Source of the DNA: Micromonospora carbonacea
Lineage (GTDB): Bacteria; Actinomycetota; Actinomycetes; Mycobacteriales; Micromonosporaceae
Direction: 5' to 3'
Assembly: GCF_014205165.1 (NCBI RefSeq)
Contig: NZ_JACHMZ010000001.1
Coordinates: 6,120,501 to 6,184,500, forward strand
DNA length: 64,000 bases
Shown here: positions 32,709-41,638 of the stretch, piece by piece
Position numbering within the stretch: position 1 is the stretch's first letter
Layout: each line of letters opens with the position of its first letter
Notes under the pieces: generated by a model
Told to the model about the DNA's origin: nothing
The model's input: only the letters and a program-made list of their open reading frames with translations
Databases searched by the model: none
Made by a program: the position numbers and the translations under genes

Positions 32709-33578
32709 ATGGCCGGGGCGCTTCGGCTCGGCAGCCGGACCTTCGCGCCGGGCGAGCTGGTGGTGATGGCCATCGTCAACCGCACGCCCGACTCGTTCTT
32801 CGACCGGGGGGCGACCTTCGCACAGGACAGCGCGCTGCGCGCGGTGGAGCGGGCGGTGGCCGAGGGCGCGGAGATCATCGACATCGGCGGGGTCAAGGCC
32901 GGCCCCGGCGACGAGGTGGACGTGGCCGAGGAGATCCGCCGCACGGTGGACACGATCTCCGCCGTGCGGGCCGCCTTCCCGGACGTGGTCATCTCCATCG
33001 ACACCTGGCGGGCCGAGGTCGCGGTGGAGGCGGTCGCGGCCGGCGCGGACCTGCTCAACGACACCTGGTCGGGGGCGGACCCGGCGCTCGCCCGGGTCGC
33101 CGCCGAGACCGGGGCCGGGCTGGTCTGCTCGCACGCGGGCGGGCTGGAGCCGCGCACCCGCCCGCACCGGGCGGCCTTCGCCGACGTGGTGGCCGACGTG
33201 GTCGCGACGGTCACCGGCCTCGCCGAGCGCGCGGTCGCCCTGGGGGTACGCCCCGACGGCGTCCTCATCGACCCGGCGCACGACTTCGGCAAGAACACCC
33301 GGCACTCCCTGGAGATCACCCGTCGGCTCGACGAGCTCTCCGGCACGGGCTGGCCGCTGCTGGTGGCCCTGTCCAACAAGGACTTCATCGGCGAGACGCT
33401 GGACCTGCCCGTGGCCGAGCGGCTGGAGGGGACCCTCGCGGCGACCGCGCTGTCGGCCTGGCTGGGCGCGCGGGTGTTCCGTGCCCACCAGGTGGGGCCG
33501 ACCCGGCGGGTGCTGGACATGGTGGCGTCGATCCGGGGCGACCGCCCGCCGGCCGTCACCCGGCGCGGGCTGGCCTGA
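32709..33578 (+). CDS. folP2: dihydropteroate synthase paralogue FolP2
   Basis: 289 residues from ATG 32709 behind GGGAGG. The TIM barrel opens with VMAIVNRTPDSFFDRGATF; canonical DHPS has VTPDSFSDGG. This VNRTPDSF variant and IDIGGVKAGPG, ISIDTWRAEV and NDTWSGADP are the FolP2 hallmarks. LIDPAHDFGKNTRHSLE and the ALSNKDFIGETL motif complete the fold. Mycobacterial FolP2 is reported not to supply normal DHPS activity, so the reaction is uncertain. Synteny with DivIVA, Tag and DUF3117 supports the FolP2 assignment. Confidence 0.9.
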   Translation: MAGALRLGSRTFAPGELVVMAIVNRTPDSFFDRGATFAQDSALRAVERAVAEGAEIIDIGGVKAGPGDEVDVAEEIRRTVDTISAVRAAFPDVVISIDTWRAEVAVEAVAAGADLLNDTWSGADPALARVAAETGAGLVCSHAGGLEPRTRPHRAAFADVVADVVATVTGLAERAVALGVRPDGVLIDPAHDFGKNTRHSLEITRRLDELSGTGWPLLVALSNKDFIGETLDLPVAERLEGTLAATALSAWLGARVFRAHQVGPTRRVLDMVASIRGDRPPAVTRRGLA

Positions 33579-33641
33579 CCGTCGACCCCCGGTGCCCCGC
33601 CGGCCCCGGCAGGACCGCCGGCCCCGACCGGGCGTCGGCGC

Positions 33642-34019
33642 TCAGGTCCAGCGGAGGATGTTCTTGCGCCAGGCGTAGAGGATGCCCAGCGCCAGCACGC
33701 CCACGAAGACGCCCATCTCGGCGACCGTGACGAGCCCGAAGCCGGGCCGGTCGAAGACCACCGCCCACGGGAAGAGGAAGACCGCCTCGACCGCGAACAG
33801 CACGTAGAGGTAGGCGTACACGTAGTAGCGGATCTGCATCTGGGCCCAGTCGCCGCCCACCGGGTCGAGGCCGCACTCGTAGCCGGCCCGCTTGCCGGGC
33901 GGGTCCGCCGGGCGGGCGGGACGCAGCACCCGGTTCGCGGCGAACGCCACGACGAAGAAGAGGGCGGCGGCGAGCAGCAGGAGCCCGAGCGTCGCGTACG
34001 AGCCCAGGTAACCGGTCAC
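33642..34019 (-). CDS. nuoA: NADH-quinone oxidoreductase subunit A (orphan)
   Basis: 125 residues from GTG 34019. Three membrane helices are visible, with the NuoA/ND3 signatures YECGLDPVGGDWAQMQIRYYVYAYLYVLFAVEAVFL-like loop (Cys at residue ~49) and the conserved Asp/Glu. Subunit A is part of the complex I membrane arm. No other nuo gene lies beside it in the window. The converging folP2 gene and the divergent gene at 34147 are unrelated. The korAB pair 1.8 kb away recalls the S. coelicolor layout where a partial nuo set lies near kor genes. Confidence 0.9.
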   Translation of the reverse strand: MTGYLGSYATLGLLLLAAALFFVVAFAANRVLRPARPADPPGKRAGYECGLDPVGGDWAQMQIRYYVYAYLYVLFAVEAVFLFPWAVVFDRPGFGLVTVAEMGVFVGVLALGILYAWRKNILRWT

Positions 34020-34146
34020 GGTGGGTCAGCCTACCGTGCCGGTACCGGAGCACGTTACGAAACTGTTTCCCAGCGAGACTAGTGCCGCCGGGCAACTGTT
34101 ACCGACCATTGAACCGTCACCGACTGTCGGCGGAGGAGTGGCCCGC

Positions 34147-35553
34147 GTGGACGTACGCCCCGTTCGGCGGGCAGCCGACCGACGCCGGGCGGCGCTGCTC
34201 GCCGCGTCCGTGGCGGTCGGGCTGCTCGTCTCGGCGGCGGGGCCGCCCGGCGGGGCCACGGCCGCGCCGACGCCGGCCCGGGCGGCCGCCGCGTCGGCGG
34301 ACCCTCCGGCGGGACCGGCCGGCGACCCCGGCGAGGAGACCCCACCGGTCGAGCCGACGCCCGCCGAGCCGTCGCCCACCGAGGCGCCGCCGACCCTGCC
34401 CCCGCCGGAGACCACCGCCCCGGCCCCCACGCCCACCGGGCCGCCGCCCAGCACGCCCGCCGAGCCCGCCGGCCCGCCCGCCACCACGGCCGCGCCCCCG
34501 ACCACCGCCGGGCCGCCGGCCCCGACCACCACCCCGCCGGCACGCACGTCGGCCCCCGGCCCGGACGCGCCGGTGTCGGGCCGCCTCGGCGTGTGGGTGG
34601 GCACCGACGACGTCGTGCTGACCGACGCGTACTGGAACGCGGCCGACACCACGACCACGCTGCGGATCACCGTGGCCAACACGGGCGACGTCGCGGAGCA
34701 GGTCCGGCTCTCGTACACCCTGCCGGCCGGGCTGACCGACGCGGGCACCGCCGGTTGCGCGCCGACCGACGGCGGCGGGCACCTCTGCGGGGCGTGGACG
34801 GCGGCGGCCGGCGCGCGGTTCAGCGCGCTGCTCTCGGTGCGGGTCGACGGCGACGCGTGGCGACGGATGCCGCTCAGCGGCGCGGTGCGGGTGAGCGCCA
34901 CCGCCCCGGGGGTGGCCGGGGCGGTCGACGACAACGAGGGATTCGCGGTGCTCTTCCCGCCGGGCCCGCCGGTGCCGGGCATCGCGCTGCGGGCCGACGG
35001 GGTCGCGTTCGACATCAGCGGGAGCGCCAGCGAGCTGGGCGTCCGGCTGAGCAACACCGGAGAGGTCGACGCGGACGGGCGGATCGACGTGGTCCTGCCC
35101 GACGGCGTCACGGTCCCGGCCCCGCCGGCCTTCTGTGCCGCGCTGAGCGCCACCCGCACCAGGTGCGACGTCGGCGCGGTGCGGGCCGGCGGGGCCGCCA
35201 CCCTGCGGCTCACGGTCAGCGCGACCGCCGAGGCGCAACGCGACGCGCCGCTGTCCGGCGCCGTGGTCGGCCGCCTCGATCCGCGCAGCGGGCTGGCCCG
35301 GCAGGTGCAGATGAGCTTCCGGATCACCGCGGCGGCCGCGATGGCCACCCCGGCCGCGACGCCCGCCCCGGCCGGATCCCAGGGGGTGCTCACCGCCGCG
35401 GGGGCCGGGCGGCACCCCGACGGCGGGCTCAGCTCGGCGCAGCGCGGCGCGGTCGCCCTGATCGTGATCTCGGTGCTGCTGGTGGTGCTGGCGCTCGCGC
35501 TGGCGACCGTCTCGCTGCGCCGCCGGCTCACCGGCCCGCCCGGCGACCGGTGA
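34147..35553 (+). CDS. membrane-anchored surface protein with proline-rich stalk
   Basis: 468 residues from GTG 34147 (GGAGGA about 9 nt upstream). It has an N-terminal signal (residues 5-40, with RRAALLAASVAVGLLVSAAG), a ~95-residue Pro/Thr/Ala stalk, and two beta-rich modules containing TTTLRITVANTGDVAEQVRLSYTLP and SELGVRLSNTGEVDADGRIDVVLPDGVTV. These modules look like CARDB/DUF11-type Ig-like folds. It ends with a single membrane helix and a basic cytoplasmic tail (SLRRRLTGPPGDR). The topology is exported and membrane-tethered. Ligand and role are unknown; it is divergent from nuoA. Confidence 0.7.
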   Translation: MDVRPVRRAADRRRAALLAASVAVGLLVSAAGPPGGATAAPTPARAAAASADPPAGPAGDPGEETPPVEPTPAEPSPTEAPPTLPPPETTAPAPTPTGPPPSTPAEPAGPPATTAAPPTTAGPPAPTTTPPARTSAPGPDAPVSGRLGVWVGTDDVVLTDAYWNAADTTTTLRITVANTGDVAEQVRLSYTLPAGLTDAGTAGCAPTDGGGHLCGAWTAAAGARFSALLSVRVDGDAWRRMPLSGAVRVSATAPGVAGAVDDNEGFAVLFPPGPPVPGIALRADGVAFDISGSASELGVRLSNTGEVDADGRIDVVLPDGVTVPAPPAFCAALSATRTRCDVGAVRAGGAATLRLTVSATAEAQRDAPLSGAVVGRLDPRSGLARQVQMSFRITAAAAMATPAATPAPAGSQGVLTAAGAGRHPDGGLSSAQRGAVALIVISVLLVVLALALATVSLRRRLTGPPGDR

Positions 35554-35738
35554 TTCTGATTACGGCGGGCGGGGCAAACAACCACAAACCCTGACGTAAG
35601 CGCCCGGAATCCGTTCCCAGTCGGCGGACCACTGGGCAAGCTCGACATCTCATCCGACGTAGGCTCTCTGGTAGGAACCCAGACCGGACCGGACCACCCA
35701 CGGGGCGGTGCGGGGCAGCGCTGTGTCAAGGAGGTCAT

Positions 35739-35816
35739 GTGGCCGGGCAAGGCGAGGTCACCATCATGTTCAGCCGCCCGCGCGACCGCGCCGAGCGAAG
35801 CGAGGGGCAGGCGTGA
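35739..35816 (+). CDS. 25-aa leader ORF overlapping the korA start
   Basis: Behind AAGGAGGT (35728-35735) the frame GTG 35739 to TGA 35816 encodes 25 residues (starting VAGQGEVTIMF). The TGA overlaps the korA start GTG by 4 nt. The strong ribosome site belongs to this frame, not to korA, which has only AGGGG before it. An ATG at 35737 in another frame also follows the site. It could be a translationally coupled leader. Its existence as a made peptide is inference. Confidence 0.4.
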   Translation: MAGQGEVTIMFSRPRDRAERSEGQA

Positions 35817-37657
35817 CGAAGCAGATCCGTCAACTCGACCGGGTGGTCATCCGGTTCGCCGGCGACTCCGGCGACGGCATGCAGCTGACCGGTGACCGGT
35901 TCACCTCGGAGACGGCCCAGCTGGGCAACGACATCTCCACGTTGCCCAACTTCCCCGCCGAGATCCGGGCCCCCGCCGGGACCCTGCCGGGCGTGTCGAG
36001 CTTCCAGGTGCACTTCGCCGACTACGACATCCTCACCCCGGGCGACGCGCCGAACGTGCTGGTCGCGATGAACCCGGCCGCGCTCAAGGCCAACCTGGCC
36101 GACCTGCCGCGCGGCGCGGACATCATCGTGAACACCGACGAGTTCACCAAGCGCAACCTCGCCAAGGTGGGCTACCAGGCCAGCCCGCTCGACGACGACT
36201 CCCTCGACGGCTACGTGGTGCACCCCGTCGCGCTCACCTCGATGACCGTCCGGGCGCTCGCCGACCAGCAGGTGTCCAAGAAGGACGCCGAGCGGGCCAA
36301 GAACATGTTCGCCCTGGGCCTGCTCTCCTGGATGTACTCCCGGCCGTACGAGTCGACCCTGCGCTTCCTGGAGCGCAAGTTCGCCAAGCGCCCCGAGCTG
36401 GTCGCGGCGAACGTCGCGGCGTTCCGGGCCGGCTGGAACTTCGGCGAGACCACCGACTCCTTCTCGGTCCGGTACGAGGTGAAGCCGGCGAAGATGGTGC
36501 CGGGCACCTACCGCAACATCACCGGCAACGCGGCGCTCTCGCTCGGCCTGGTGGCCGCGGGCGTCCGCTCCGGCCTGCCGGTGTTCCTCGGCGCCTACCC
36601 GATCACCCCGGCGTCGGACATCCTGCACGAGCTGAGCAAGCACAAGCGGTTCGGCGTGATCACGATGCAGGCCGAGGACGAGATCGCCGCGGTCGGGGCG
36701 GCGCTCGGCGCGTCGTACGGCGGGATGCTCGGCATCACCACCACCAGCGGCCCCGGCGTGGCGCTCAAGAGCGAGACGATCTCCCTCGCGGTGGCGCTGG
36801 AGCTGCCGCTGGTCATCGTGGACGTGCAGCGGGCCGGCCCGTCGACGGGCATGCCCACCAAGACCGAGCAGGCCGACCTCAACATGGCCCTGTACGGCCG
36901 GCACGGCGAGGCCCCCGTCGCGGTGATCGCCCCGAAGTCCCCGTCGGACTGCTTCCACGCGGCCATCGAGGCGGCCCGGATCGCGCTGACCTACCGCACC
37001 CCGGTGCTCCTGCTCTCCGACAACTACGTCGCCAACGGCTCCGAGCCGTGGCTGCTGCCCGACGTGGAGTCCCTGCCCGACCTGCGGGTCGAGTTCGCCA
37101 CCGCGCCCAACGGCGACGACGGCACGTTCCTGCCCTACCTGCGCGACCCGCAGACCCTGGCCCGCCCGTGGGCCATCCCGGGCACGCCGGGGCTGGAGCA
37201 CCGCATCGGCGGCCTGGAGAAGGCCGACAAGACCGGCGACATCTCCTACGACCCGGCGAACCACGACTTCATGGTGCGCACCCGGGCGGCCCGGATCGAG
37301 GCGATCCCGGTGCCGGACGTCGAGGTGGAGGACCCGGACGGCAACGCCCGGCTGCTGGTGCTGGGCTGGGGCTCGACCTACGGCCCGATCGGCGCCGCCT
37401 GCCGGCGGCTGCGCCAGCGCGGCCTGTCCGTCGCGCAGGCCCACCTGCGGCACCTGGCCCCGATGCCGGCCAACCTCGGCGAGGTGCTGCGCTCCTACGA
37501 CCGGGTGGTCATCCCCGAGATGAACCTCGGCCAGCTCGCCCAGGTGATCCGGGGCAAGTACCTGGTCGACGCCATCGGCTACAACCAGGTCCGCGGCCTG
37601 CCGTTCACGGCCACCGAGCTGGAGACGATGCTGGAAGAGGTCCTGAAGAATGTCTGA
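35813..37657 (+). CDS. korA: 2-oxoglutarate (2-oxoacid):ferredoxin oxidoreductase, alpha (fused gamma-alpha) subunit
   Basis: 614 residues from GTG 35813. The N-terminal gamma-like domain begins VVIRFAGDSGDGMQLTGDRF (residues 10-29). The alpha domain starts at about residue 235 with FLGAYPITPASDILHELSKH and carries MQAEDEIAAVGAALGASYGG. With KorB it oxidatively decarboxylates 2-oxoglutarate to succinyl-CoA and reduces ferredoxin. The korB start lies 8 nt before the korA stop, so the two are translationally coupled. The 614-residue gamma-alpha fusion is the usual actinobacterial form. The start is supported by overlap with the leader frame. Confidence 0.92.
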   Translation: MTKQIRQLDRVVIRFAGDSGDGMQLTGDRFTSETAQLGNDISTLPNFPAEIRAPAGTLPGVSSFQVHFADYDILTPGDAPNVLVAMNPAALKANLADLPRGADIIVNTDEFTKRNLAKVGYQASPLDDDSLDGYVVHPVALTSMTVRALADQQVSKKDAERAKNMFALGLLSWMYSRPYESTLRFLERKFAKRPELVAANVAAFRAGWNFGETTDSFSVRYEVKPAKMVPGTYRNITGNAALSLGLVAAGVRSGLPVFLGAYPITPASDILHELSKHKRFGVITMQAEDEIAAVGAALGASYGGMLGITTTSGPGVALKSETISLAVALELPLVIVDVQRAGPSTGMPTKTEQADLNMALYGRHGEAPVAVIAPKSPSDCFHAAIEAARIALTYRTPVLLLSDNYVANGSEPWLLPDVESLPDLRVEFATAPNGDDGTFLPYLRDPQTLARPWAIPGTPGLEHRIGGLEKADKTGDISYDPANHDFMVRTRAARIEAIPVPDVEVEDPDGNARLLVLGWGSTYGPIGAACRRLRQRGLSVAQAHLRHLAPMPANLGEVLRSYDRVVIPEMNLGQLAQVIRGKYLVDAIGYNQVRGLPFTATELETMLEEVLKNV

Positions 37658-38684
37658 GCCCGTCGCCCTCAAGCTCACCGCGAAGGACTTCAAGTCCGAC
37701 CAGGAGGTGCGCTGGTGCCCCGGTTGCGGTGACTACGCGATCCTCGCCGCCGTGCAGCAGTTCATGCCGGAGCTGAACATCCCCCGGGAGCGGATCGTCT
37801 TCGTCTCCGGCATCGGGTGCTCGTCCCGGTTCCCGTACTACATGAACACCTACGGGCTGCACTCGATCCACGGCCGCGCCCCGGCGATCGCCACGGGCCT
37901 GTCGGTGTCCCGCCCGGACCTGTCCGTGTGGGTCGTCACCGGCGACGGCGACGCGCTGTCGATCGGCGGCAACCACCTCATCCACGCGCTGCGCCGCAAC
38001 GTCAACCTGAAGATCCTGCTGTTCAACAACAGGATCTACGGCCTGACCAAGGGGCAGTACTCTCCGACGTCCGAGGTCGGCAAGATCACCAAGTCGACGC
38101 CGGCCGGTTCGGCCGACGCCCCGTTCAACCCGATCTCGCTGGCCCTGGGCGCGGAGGCGAGCTTCGTCGGCCGCACCATCGACTCCGACCGCAAGCACCT
38201 CCAGTCGGTGCTGCGGGCCGCCGCCGAGCACCAGGGCTCGGCGTTCGTGGAGATCTACCAGAACTGCAACATCTTCAACGACGGGGCGTTCGACCAGCTC
38301 AAGGAGCCGGCCACCCGCGACGACTTCCTGATCCGGCTGGAGCACGGGCAGCCGATCACGTTCGGCGCCGACGGCCGGTTCTGCGTCGTCCACCCGCCGG
38401 GCGGCTTCGGCCTGGAGGTGCGGGAGACGGCGTCGGTCCGCCCGGAGGAGATCGTCGTGCACGACGCGACGGTCGCCGACCCGGCGTACGCGTTCGCGCT
38501 GTCCCGGCTGCCCGGGCTCGACCTGAGCAACACCCCGATCGGCGTGTTCCGCTCGGTCGACCGCCCGTCCTACGACAGCGTGGTCCAGGCCCAGGTCGAG
38601 GAGGCGAAGGCGAAGGTCACCGAGACCCCGGAGCAGCAGCTCGCCGGCCTGCTGGGCAGCGGCGACACCTGGACGATCCTCTGA
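37650..38684 (+). CDS. korB: 2-oxoglutarate (2-oxoacid):ferredoxin oxidoreductase, beta subunit
   Basis: 344 residues, ATG start within the korA 3' end. The beta subunit binds thiamine diphosphate: signatures are WCPGCGDYAIL (Fe-S/TPP Cys motif), GIGCSSRFPYYMNTYG, and the TPP motif GDGDALSIGGNHLIHALRRN with FNNRIYGLTKGQYSPTS. It forms the active site with KorA and needs a ferredoxin partner, which is not in the window. A strong hairpin 35 nt downstream ends the operon. Confidence 0.93.
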   Translation: MSEPVALKLTAKDFKSDQEVRWCPGCGDYAILAAVQQFMPELNIPRERIVFVSGIGCSSRFPYYMNTYGLHSIHGRAPAIATGLSVSRPDLSVWVVTGDGDALSIGGNHLIHALRRNVNLKILLFNNRIYGLTKGQYSPTSEVGKITKSTPAGSADAPFNPISLALGAEASFVGRTIDSDRKHLQSVLRAAAEHQGSAFVEIYQNCNIFNDGAFDQLKEPATRDDFLIRLEHGQPITFGADGRFCVVHPPGGFGLEVRETASVRPEEIVVHDATVADPAYAFALSRLPGLDLSNTPIGVFRSVDRPSYDSVVQAQVEEAKAKVTETPEQQLAGLLGSGDTWTIL

Positions 38685-38718
38685 TCCGTCCCCGTGCGGG
38701 GGCGACCCGTCAGGCGAG

Positions 38719-38754
38719 CGAAGGGCCCGTCACCGAATGGTGGCGGGCCCTTCG
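38719..38754 (+). terminator. intrinsic terminator after korAB
   Basis: A 16-bp stem with one mismatch (CGAAGGGCCCGTCACC, then GGTGGCGGGCCCTTCG) and a GAAT loop follows the korB stop by 35 nt. It lies between convergent korB and the potassium-channel gene and can serve both strands. Confidence 0.85.
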
Positions 38755-38777
38755 TCGTGAAGAAGCGCGGCGGGCGG

Positions 38778-39794
38778 TCAGCCCGGCGTGCCGGCGGGCT
38801 GGGGCCGGTCGTCGCGGACGTGCACGAGCATGTCGCCGGTCTCGATGACCGCGCCGGCCCGGTCGGAGAGCGTGACCACCTTGCCCCGGCGGACCAGCGC
38901 GATGACCAGGGCGTCCAGCTCGCGCGGGGAGCGGCCGACCTCGTCGCGCTCCGCCGAACGCATGGCCAGCGCCATGCCCTGCCCCGGGGTCAGCAGATCC
39001 TCCACCACGTCGATCAGCGGCGGCGCGGAGGTGGACAGGCCGAGCAGCCGGCCCGCCGTGGCGGAGGAGACGATCACGTGGTGGGCGCCGCTCTGCTTGA
39101 GCAGCGGCGCGTTCTCGGCCTCGCGGGCCGCCGCGATGATCCGCACCTGCCCGGCGGTGAGCTGCCGGACGGTGAGCGCGACCAGCACCGACGCGTCGTC
39201 GCTGTCGGTTGCGATGATCACCGCCTTGGCGTTGCGCACGTGCGCCTCGTTGAGCACCGAGGAACGGGTGGCCGACCCCTCGATCGCGACGAGCCCCGCC
39301 GAGGTAGCCTGCCGCAGCGACGCCGGGCTGCGCTCGACCACCACGATCCGGGACTTGTCGAGGCCGTTCTCCAGCAGCGCCGAGACCGCGCTGCGGCCCT
39401 TGGTGCCGTAGCCGCAGATGATGACGTGGTCCTTCACGCTCTTCCTCCACCGCGTCAGACGACGGCCGGTCCGGTACTGCTCGGTCAGGACTTCCAGGGT
39501 GGTGCCGACCAGGATGATCAGGAAGAGCACCCGGGCCGGGGTGACGAACAGGACGTTGACCAGCCGGGCGGACGGTGCCGCCGGCGTGATGTCGCCGTAC
39601 CCGGTGGTGGAGAGGGAGACCACCGCGTAGTAGAAGCAGTCGAGGAGGGTCAGGCCGTCCTCGTTGACGTCGCGGTAGCCGTCGCGGTCGAGGTAGACCG
39701 CGGTGACGACGGCGAAGACCAGGCCCAGGGCGGCGGCCAGGCGCAGGCTCAGCGCGCTCAGCGGGCCCCGCCGCTGCGCGGGAAAGTGGATCAC
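38778..39794 (-). CDS. two-helix potassium channel with RCK/TrkA-N domain
   Basis: 338 residues from ATG 39794. Two membrane helices (about 16-33 and 79-101) flank a pore helix with selectivity filter TTGYGD at residues 63-68. The RCK N domain follows, with the dinucleotide loop VIICGYGTKGRS (125-135) and a strand VVVERSP. A TrkA-C-like C-terminus (VVTLSDRAGAVIETGDMLVHV) completes it. It is a K+ channel gated by a cytoplasmic ligand in the plasma membrane. No other K+ genes are nearby. Confidence 0.92.
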   Translation of the reverse strand: MIHFPAQRRGPLSALSLRLAAALGLVFAVVTAVYLDRDGYRDVNEDGLTLLDCFYYAVVSLSTTGYGDITPAAPSARLVNVLFVTPARVLFLIILVGTTLEVLTEQYRTGRRLTRWRKSVKDHVIICGYGTKGRSAVSALLENGLDKSRIVVVERSPASLRQATSAGLVAIEGSATRSSVLNEAHVRNAKAVIIATDSDDASVLVALTVRQLTAGQVRIIAAAREAENAPLLKQSGAHHVIVSSATAGRLLGLSTSAPPLIDVVEDLLTPGQGMALAMRSAERDEVGRSPRELDALVIALVRRGKVVTLSDRAGAVIETGDMLVHVRDDRPQPAGTPG

Positions 39795-39999
39795 CGCGGG
39801 ACCTGCTCCGCCTCCGTCGCCTGCACGTGCACAACATAGCGGGTGCGCGCCCGACCGGCCCGGCAGCCCGGGACAACGCCGGTGGTCGGCAGCCGGTCGC
39901 CGCGCCGGGCGGCGTCGGCACCCGGCGCGGGCGGGGTGGGTGTGCCGCCCGCCGAACCGGCATGATGGGGGCAGGAGCGCCCACCAAGAGGAGGCCCGG

Positions 40000-40641
40000 A
40001 TGTCGTTGCTGCGACGGGTGATCGGCGGCGTGCTGCGCCGGGTGCGGCAGCGTCAGGGCCGCACCCTGCGCGAGGTGGCCGAGGCGGCGGGGGTGTCCCT
40101 GCCCTACCTCTCCGAGGTCGAGCGCGGGCGCAAGGAGGCCAGCTCCGAGGTGCTGGCGGCGATCTGCCGCGCCCTCGGCATCGACCTGTCGGACCTGCTG
40201 GAGGAGGCCCGCGACGACCTGCGCCGGGTCGAGCGGCGGGTGCCCGCCGCGCCCCGGGTGGCCCTGGCCCGGCTGGACGAGGTGGTCCCGGTGGGCGGCG
40301 AGCCCGGCCCGCGCCTGCGCGTCGGCTTCCACGCCGACCCGACCGCGCCCCCGCAGGGCGGGCCACGGGTGGAGTGCCGGGAGCCGGTGGCCGCCGGCCG
40401 GGTGCTCCGGCTCGGCGGGGTCACCCCCAGCGCGGGCGGCCGGCTGCTGCACGTCGGCGGGGTGGGCCTGGGCGCGTCCGTGGTGTCCGTGGGCGGGGCG
40501 ACGCCGCACCCCGGCCCGGCCGTCCACGTCCTGCCGGTCCGGCTGTTCGCGGCCGCGCCGCTGAGGCGTCCCGCCGCGCGTACCGTGCGGGCGCTGGCCC
40601 GGCGGCGGGGCCGGGCGGGCCGGCGGCTGACCGCCCGCTAG
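40000..40641 (+). CDS. clgR: XRE-family regulator of the ClgR type
   Basis: 213 residues from ATG 40000 (AGGAGG 5 nt upstream). The N-terminal 80 residues match ClgR closely: LLRRVIGGVLRRVRQRQGRT, then the helix-turn-helix LREVAEAAGVSLPYLSEVER, then GRKEASSEVLAAICRALG. The C-terminus is longer than in streptomycete ClgR and is Gly/Pro/Arg-rich, possibly disordered. ClgR activates clp protease genes and others after stress and is itself degraded by ClpP. Here a clpP paralogue starts 138 nt downstream on the same strand, which strongly supports the assignment. Confidence 0.85.
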   Translation: MSLLRRVIGGVLRRVRQRQGRTLREVAEAAGVSLPYLSEVERGRKEASSEVLAAICRALGIDLSDLLEEARDDLRRVERRVPAAPRVALARLDEVVPVGGEPGPRLRVGFHADPTAPPQGGPRVECREPVAAGRVLRLGGVTPSAGGRLLHVGGVGLGASVVSVGGATPHPGPAVHVLPVRLFAAAPLRRPAARTVRALARRRGRAGRRLTAR

Positions 40642-40779
40642 GCCCGGCCGGGTTCTGCCGTCGGCGGATCTGCCTCCGGCAGAAGCGCTGGGAACCGCGC
40701 GCCGGCAGGGCGGACGCTGGGTGGACCGGTTCCCCTGGGCGGAGTCCGTCGCCCGCCGGCAGCGTGGAGGTCGATCACG

Positions 40780-41376
40780 ATGACCAGGTACGGCGTGTGG
40801 ATGCGGGACGGCGGCCAGCCGTCCTTCGGCGACCAGGTGTTCCAGCGGTTGCTGCGGGAACGGATCATCTTCCTCGGCACGGAGGTCACCGACGAGTCGG
40901 CCAACCAGATCTGCGCGCAGCTCCTGCTGCTGGCGGCCGAGGACAGCGAGCGGGACATCTACCTCTACATCAACTCGCCGGGCGGCTCGGTCAGCGCCGG
41001 GATGGCCGTCTACGACACGATGCGGTACATCCGCAACGACGTGGCCACCCTGGCGCTCGGCATGGCCGGCTCGATGGGCCAGTTCCTGCTCTGCGCGGGC
41101 ACCGCGGGCAAGCGGTACGCCCTGCCCCACTCGCGGATCATGATGCACCAGCCGTCGGGCGGCTTCGGCGGCACGGTCGCCGACATCACCATCCAGGCGG
41201 AGAACATGCTGCACGTCAAGCGCACGATGCAGGAGCTGATCGCCCGGCACAGCGGGCGCTCCCTGGAGCAGATCCAGCGGGACTCGGACCGGGACCGCTG
41301 GTTCACCGCCGAGGAGGCCCGGGAGTACGGCCTGATCGACCGGGTGCTCAGCCGGGTCGACCAGCTGGCGGCCTGA
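40780..41376 (+). CDS. clpP: ATP-dependent Clp protease proteolytic subunit
   Basis: 198 residues from ATG 40780. The ClpP fold shows SERDIYLYINSPGGSVSAGMAVYD and the catalytic Ser in AGSMGQFLL, the His in PHSRIMMHQP, and the Asp in DRDRWFTAEEAREYGLIDRV. It forms tetradecameric barrels that degrade substrates supplied by ClpX or ClpC in the cytoplasm. It is a single clpP gene without a second clpP or clpX next to it. The paralogue count in this genome cannot be seen. It is most likely ClgR-regulated, as clgR lies upstream. Confidence 0.93.
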   Translation: MTRYGVWMRDGGQPSFGDQVFQRLLRERIIFLGTEVTDESANQICAQLLLLAAEDSERDIYLYINSPGGSVSAGMAVYDTMRYIRNDVATLALGMAGSMGQFLLCAGTAGKRYALPHSRIMMHQPSGGFGGTVADITIQAENMLHVKRTMQELIARHSGRSLEQIQRDSDRDRWFTAEEAREYGLIDRVLSRVDQLAA

Positions 41377-41638
41377 CCGCGCCGGGCGGACCGGCGGGAC
41401 CGGTGCCGGGTACGGCGGCGGCCCGGTGCTGGTGGGGCGCGGCCCGGTGGTGCCGGTGGGGCGGCGGCGGCCGGACACGCCCCCTCGATCCCCGTGTCCG
41501 ACCTCCGACCCGGTGCAGCCTATGTCCGGAGTACGACCGGACGGGCGCTTCCGGAACGCAGCGCTTTGCAGCCGATTCCCGTTACATCGGATTCCCACCG
41601 GGCGCGCCGCCCAGCACCGGGCCGGCCCGGGTGGGCGC

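Noticed and set aside
40645..40720. ClgR-binding motif in the clgR-clpP spacer
   Set aside because: An imperfect inverted repeat (TCTGCCG/CGGCAGA) is present, but it does not match the CGCYNANRGCG-type ClgR motif that I recall.
38710..41598. Very long open frame (~960 residues) on the minus strand across the channel, clgR and clpP region
   Set aside because: It is antisense to well-supported genes and its translation is Arg/Pro/Gly/Ala filler. Long spurious frames are expected at this GC content.
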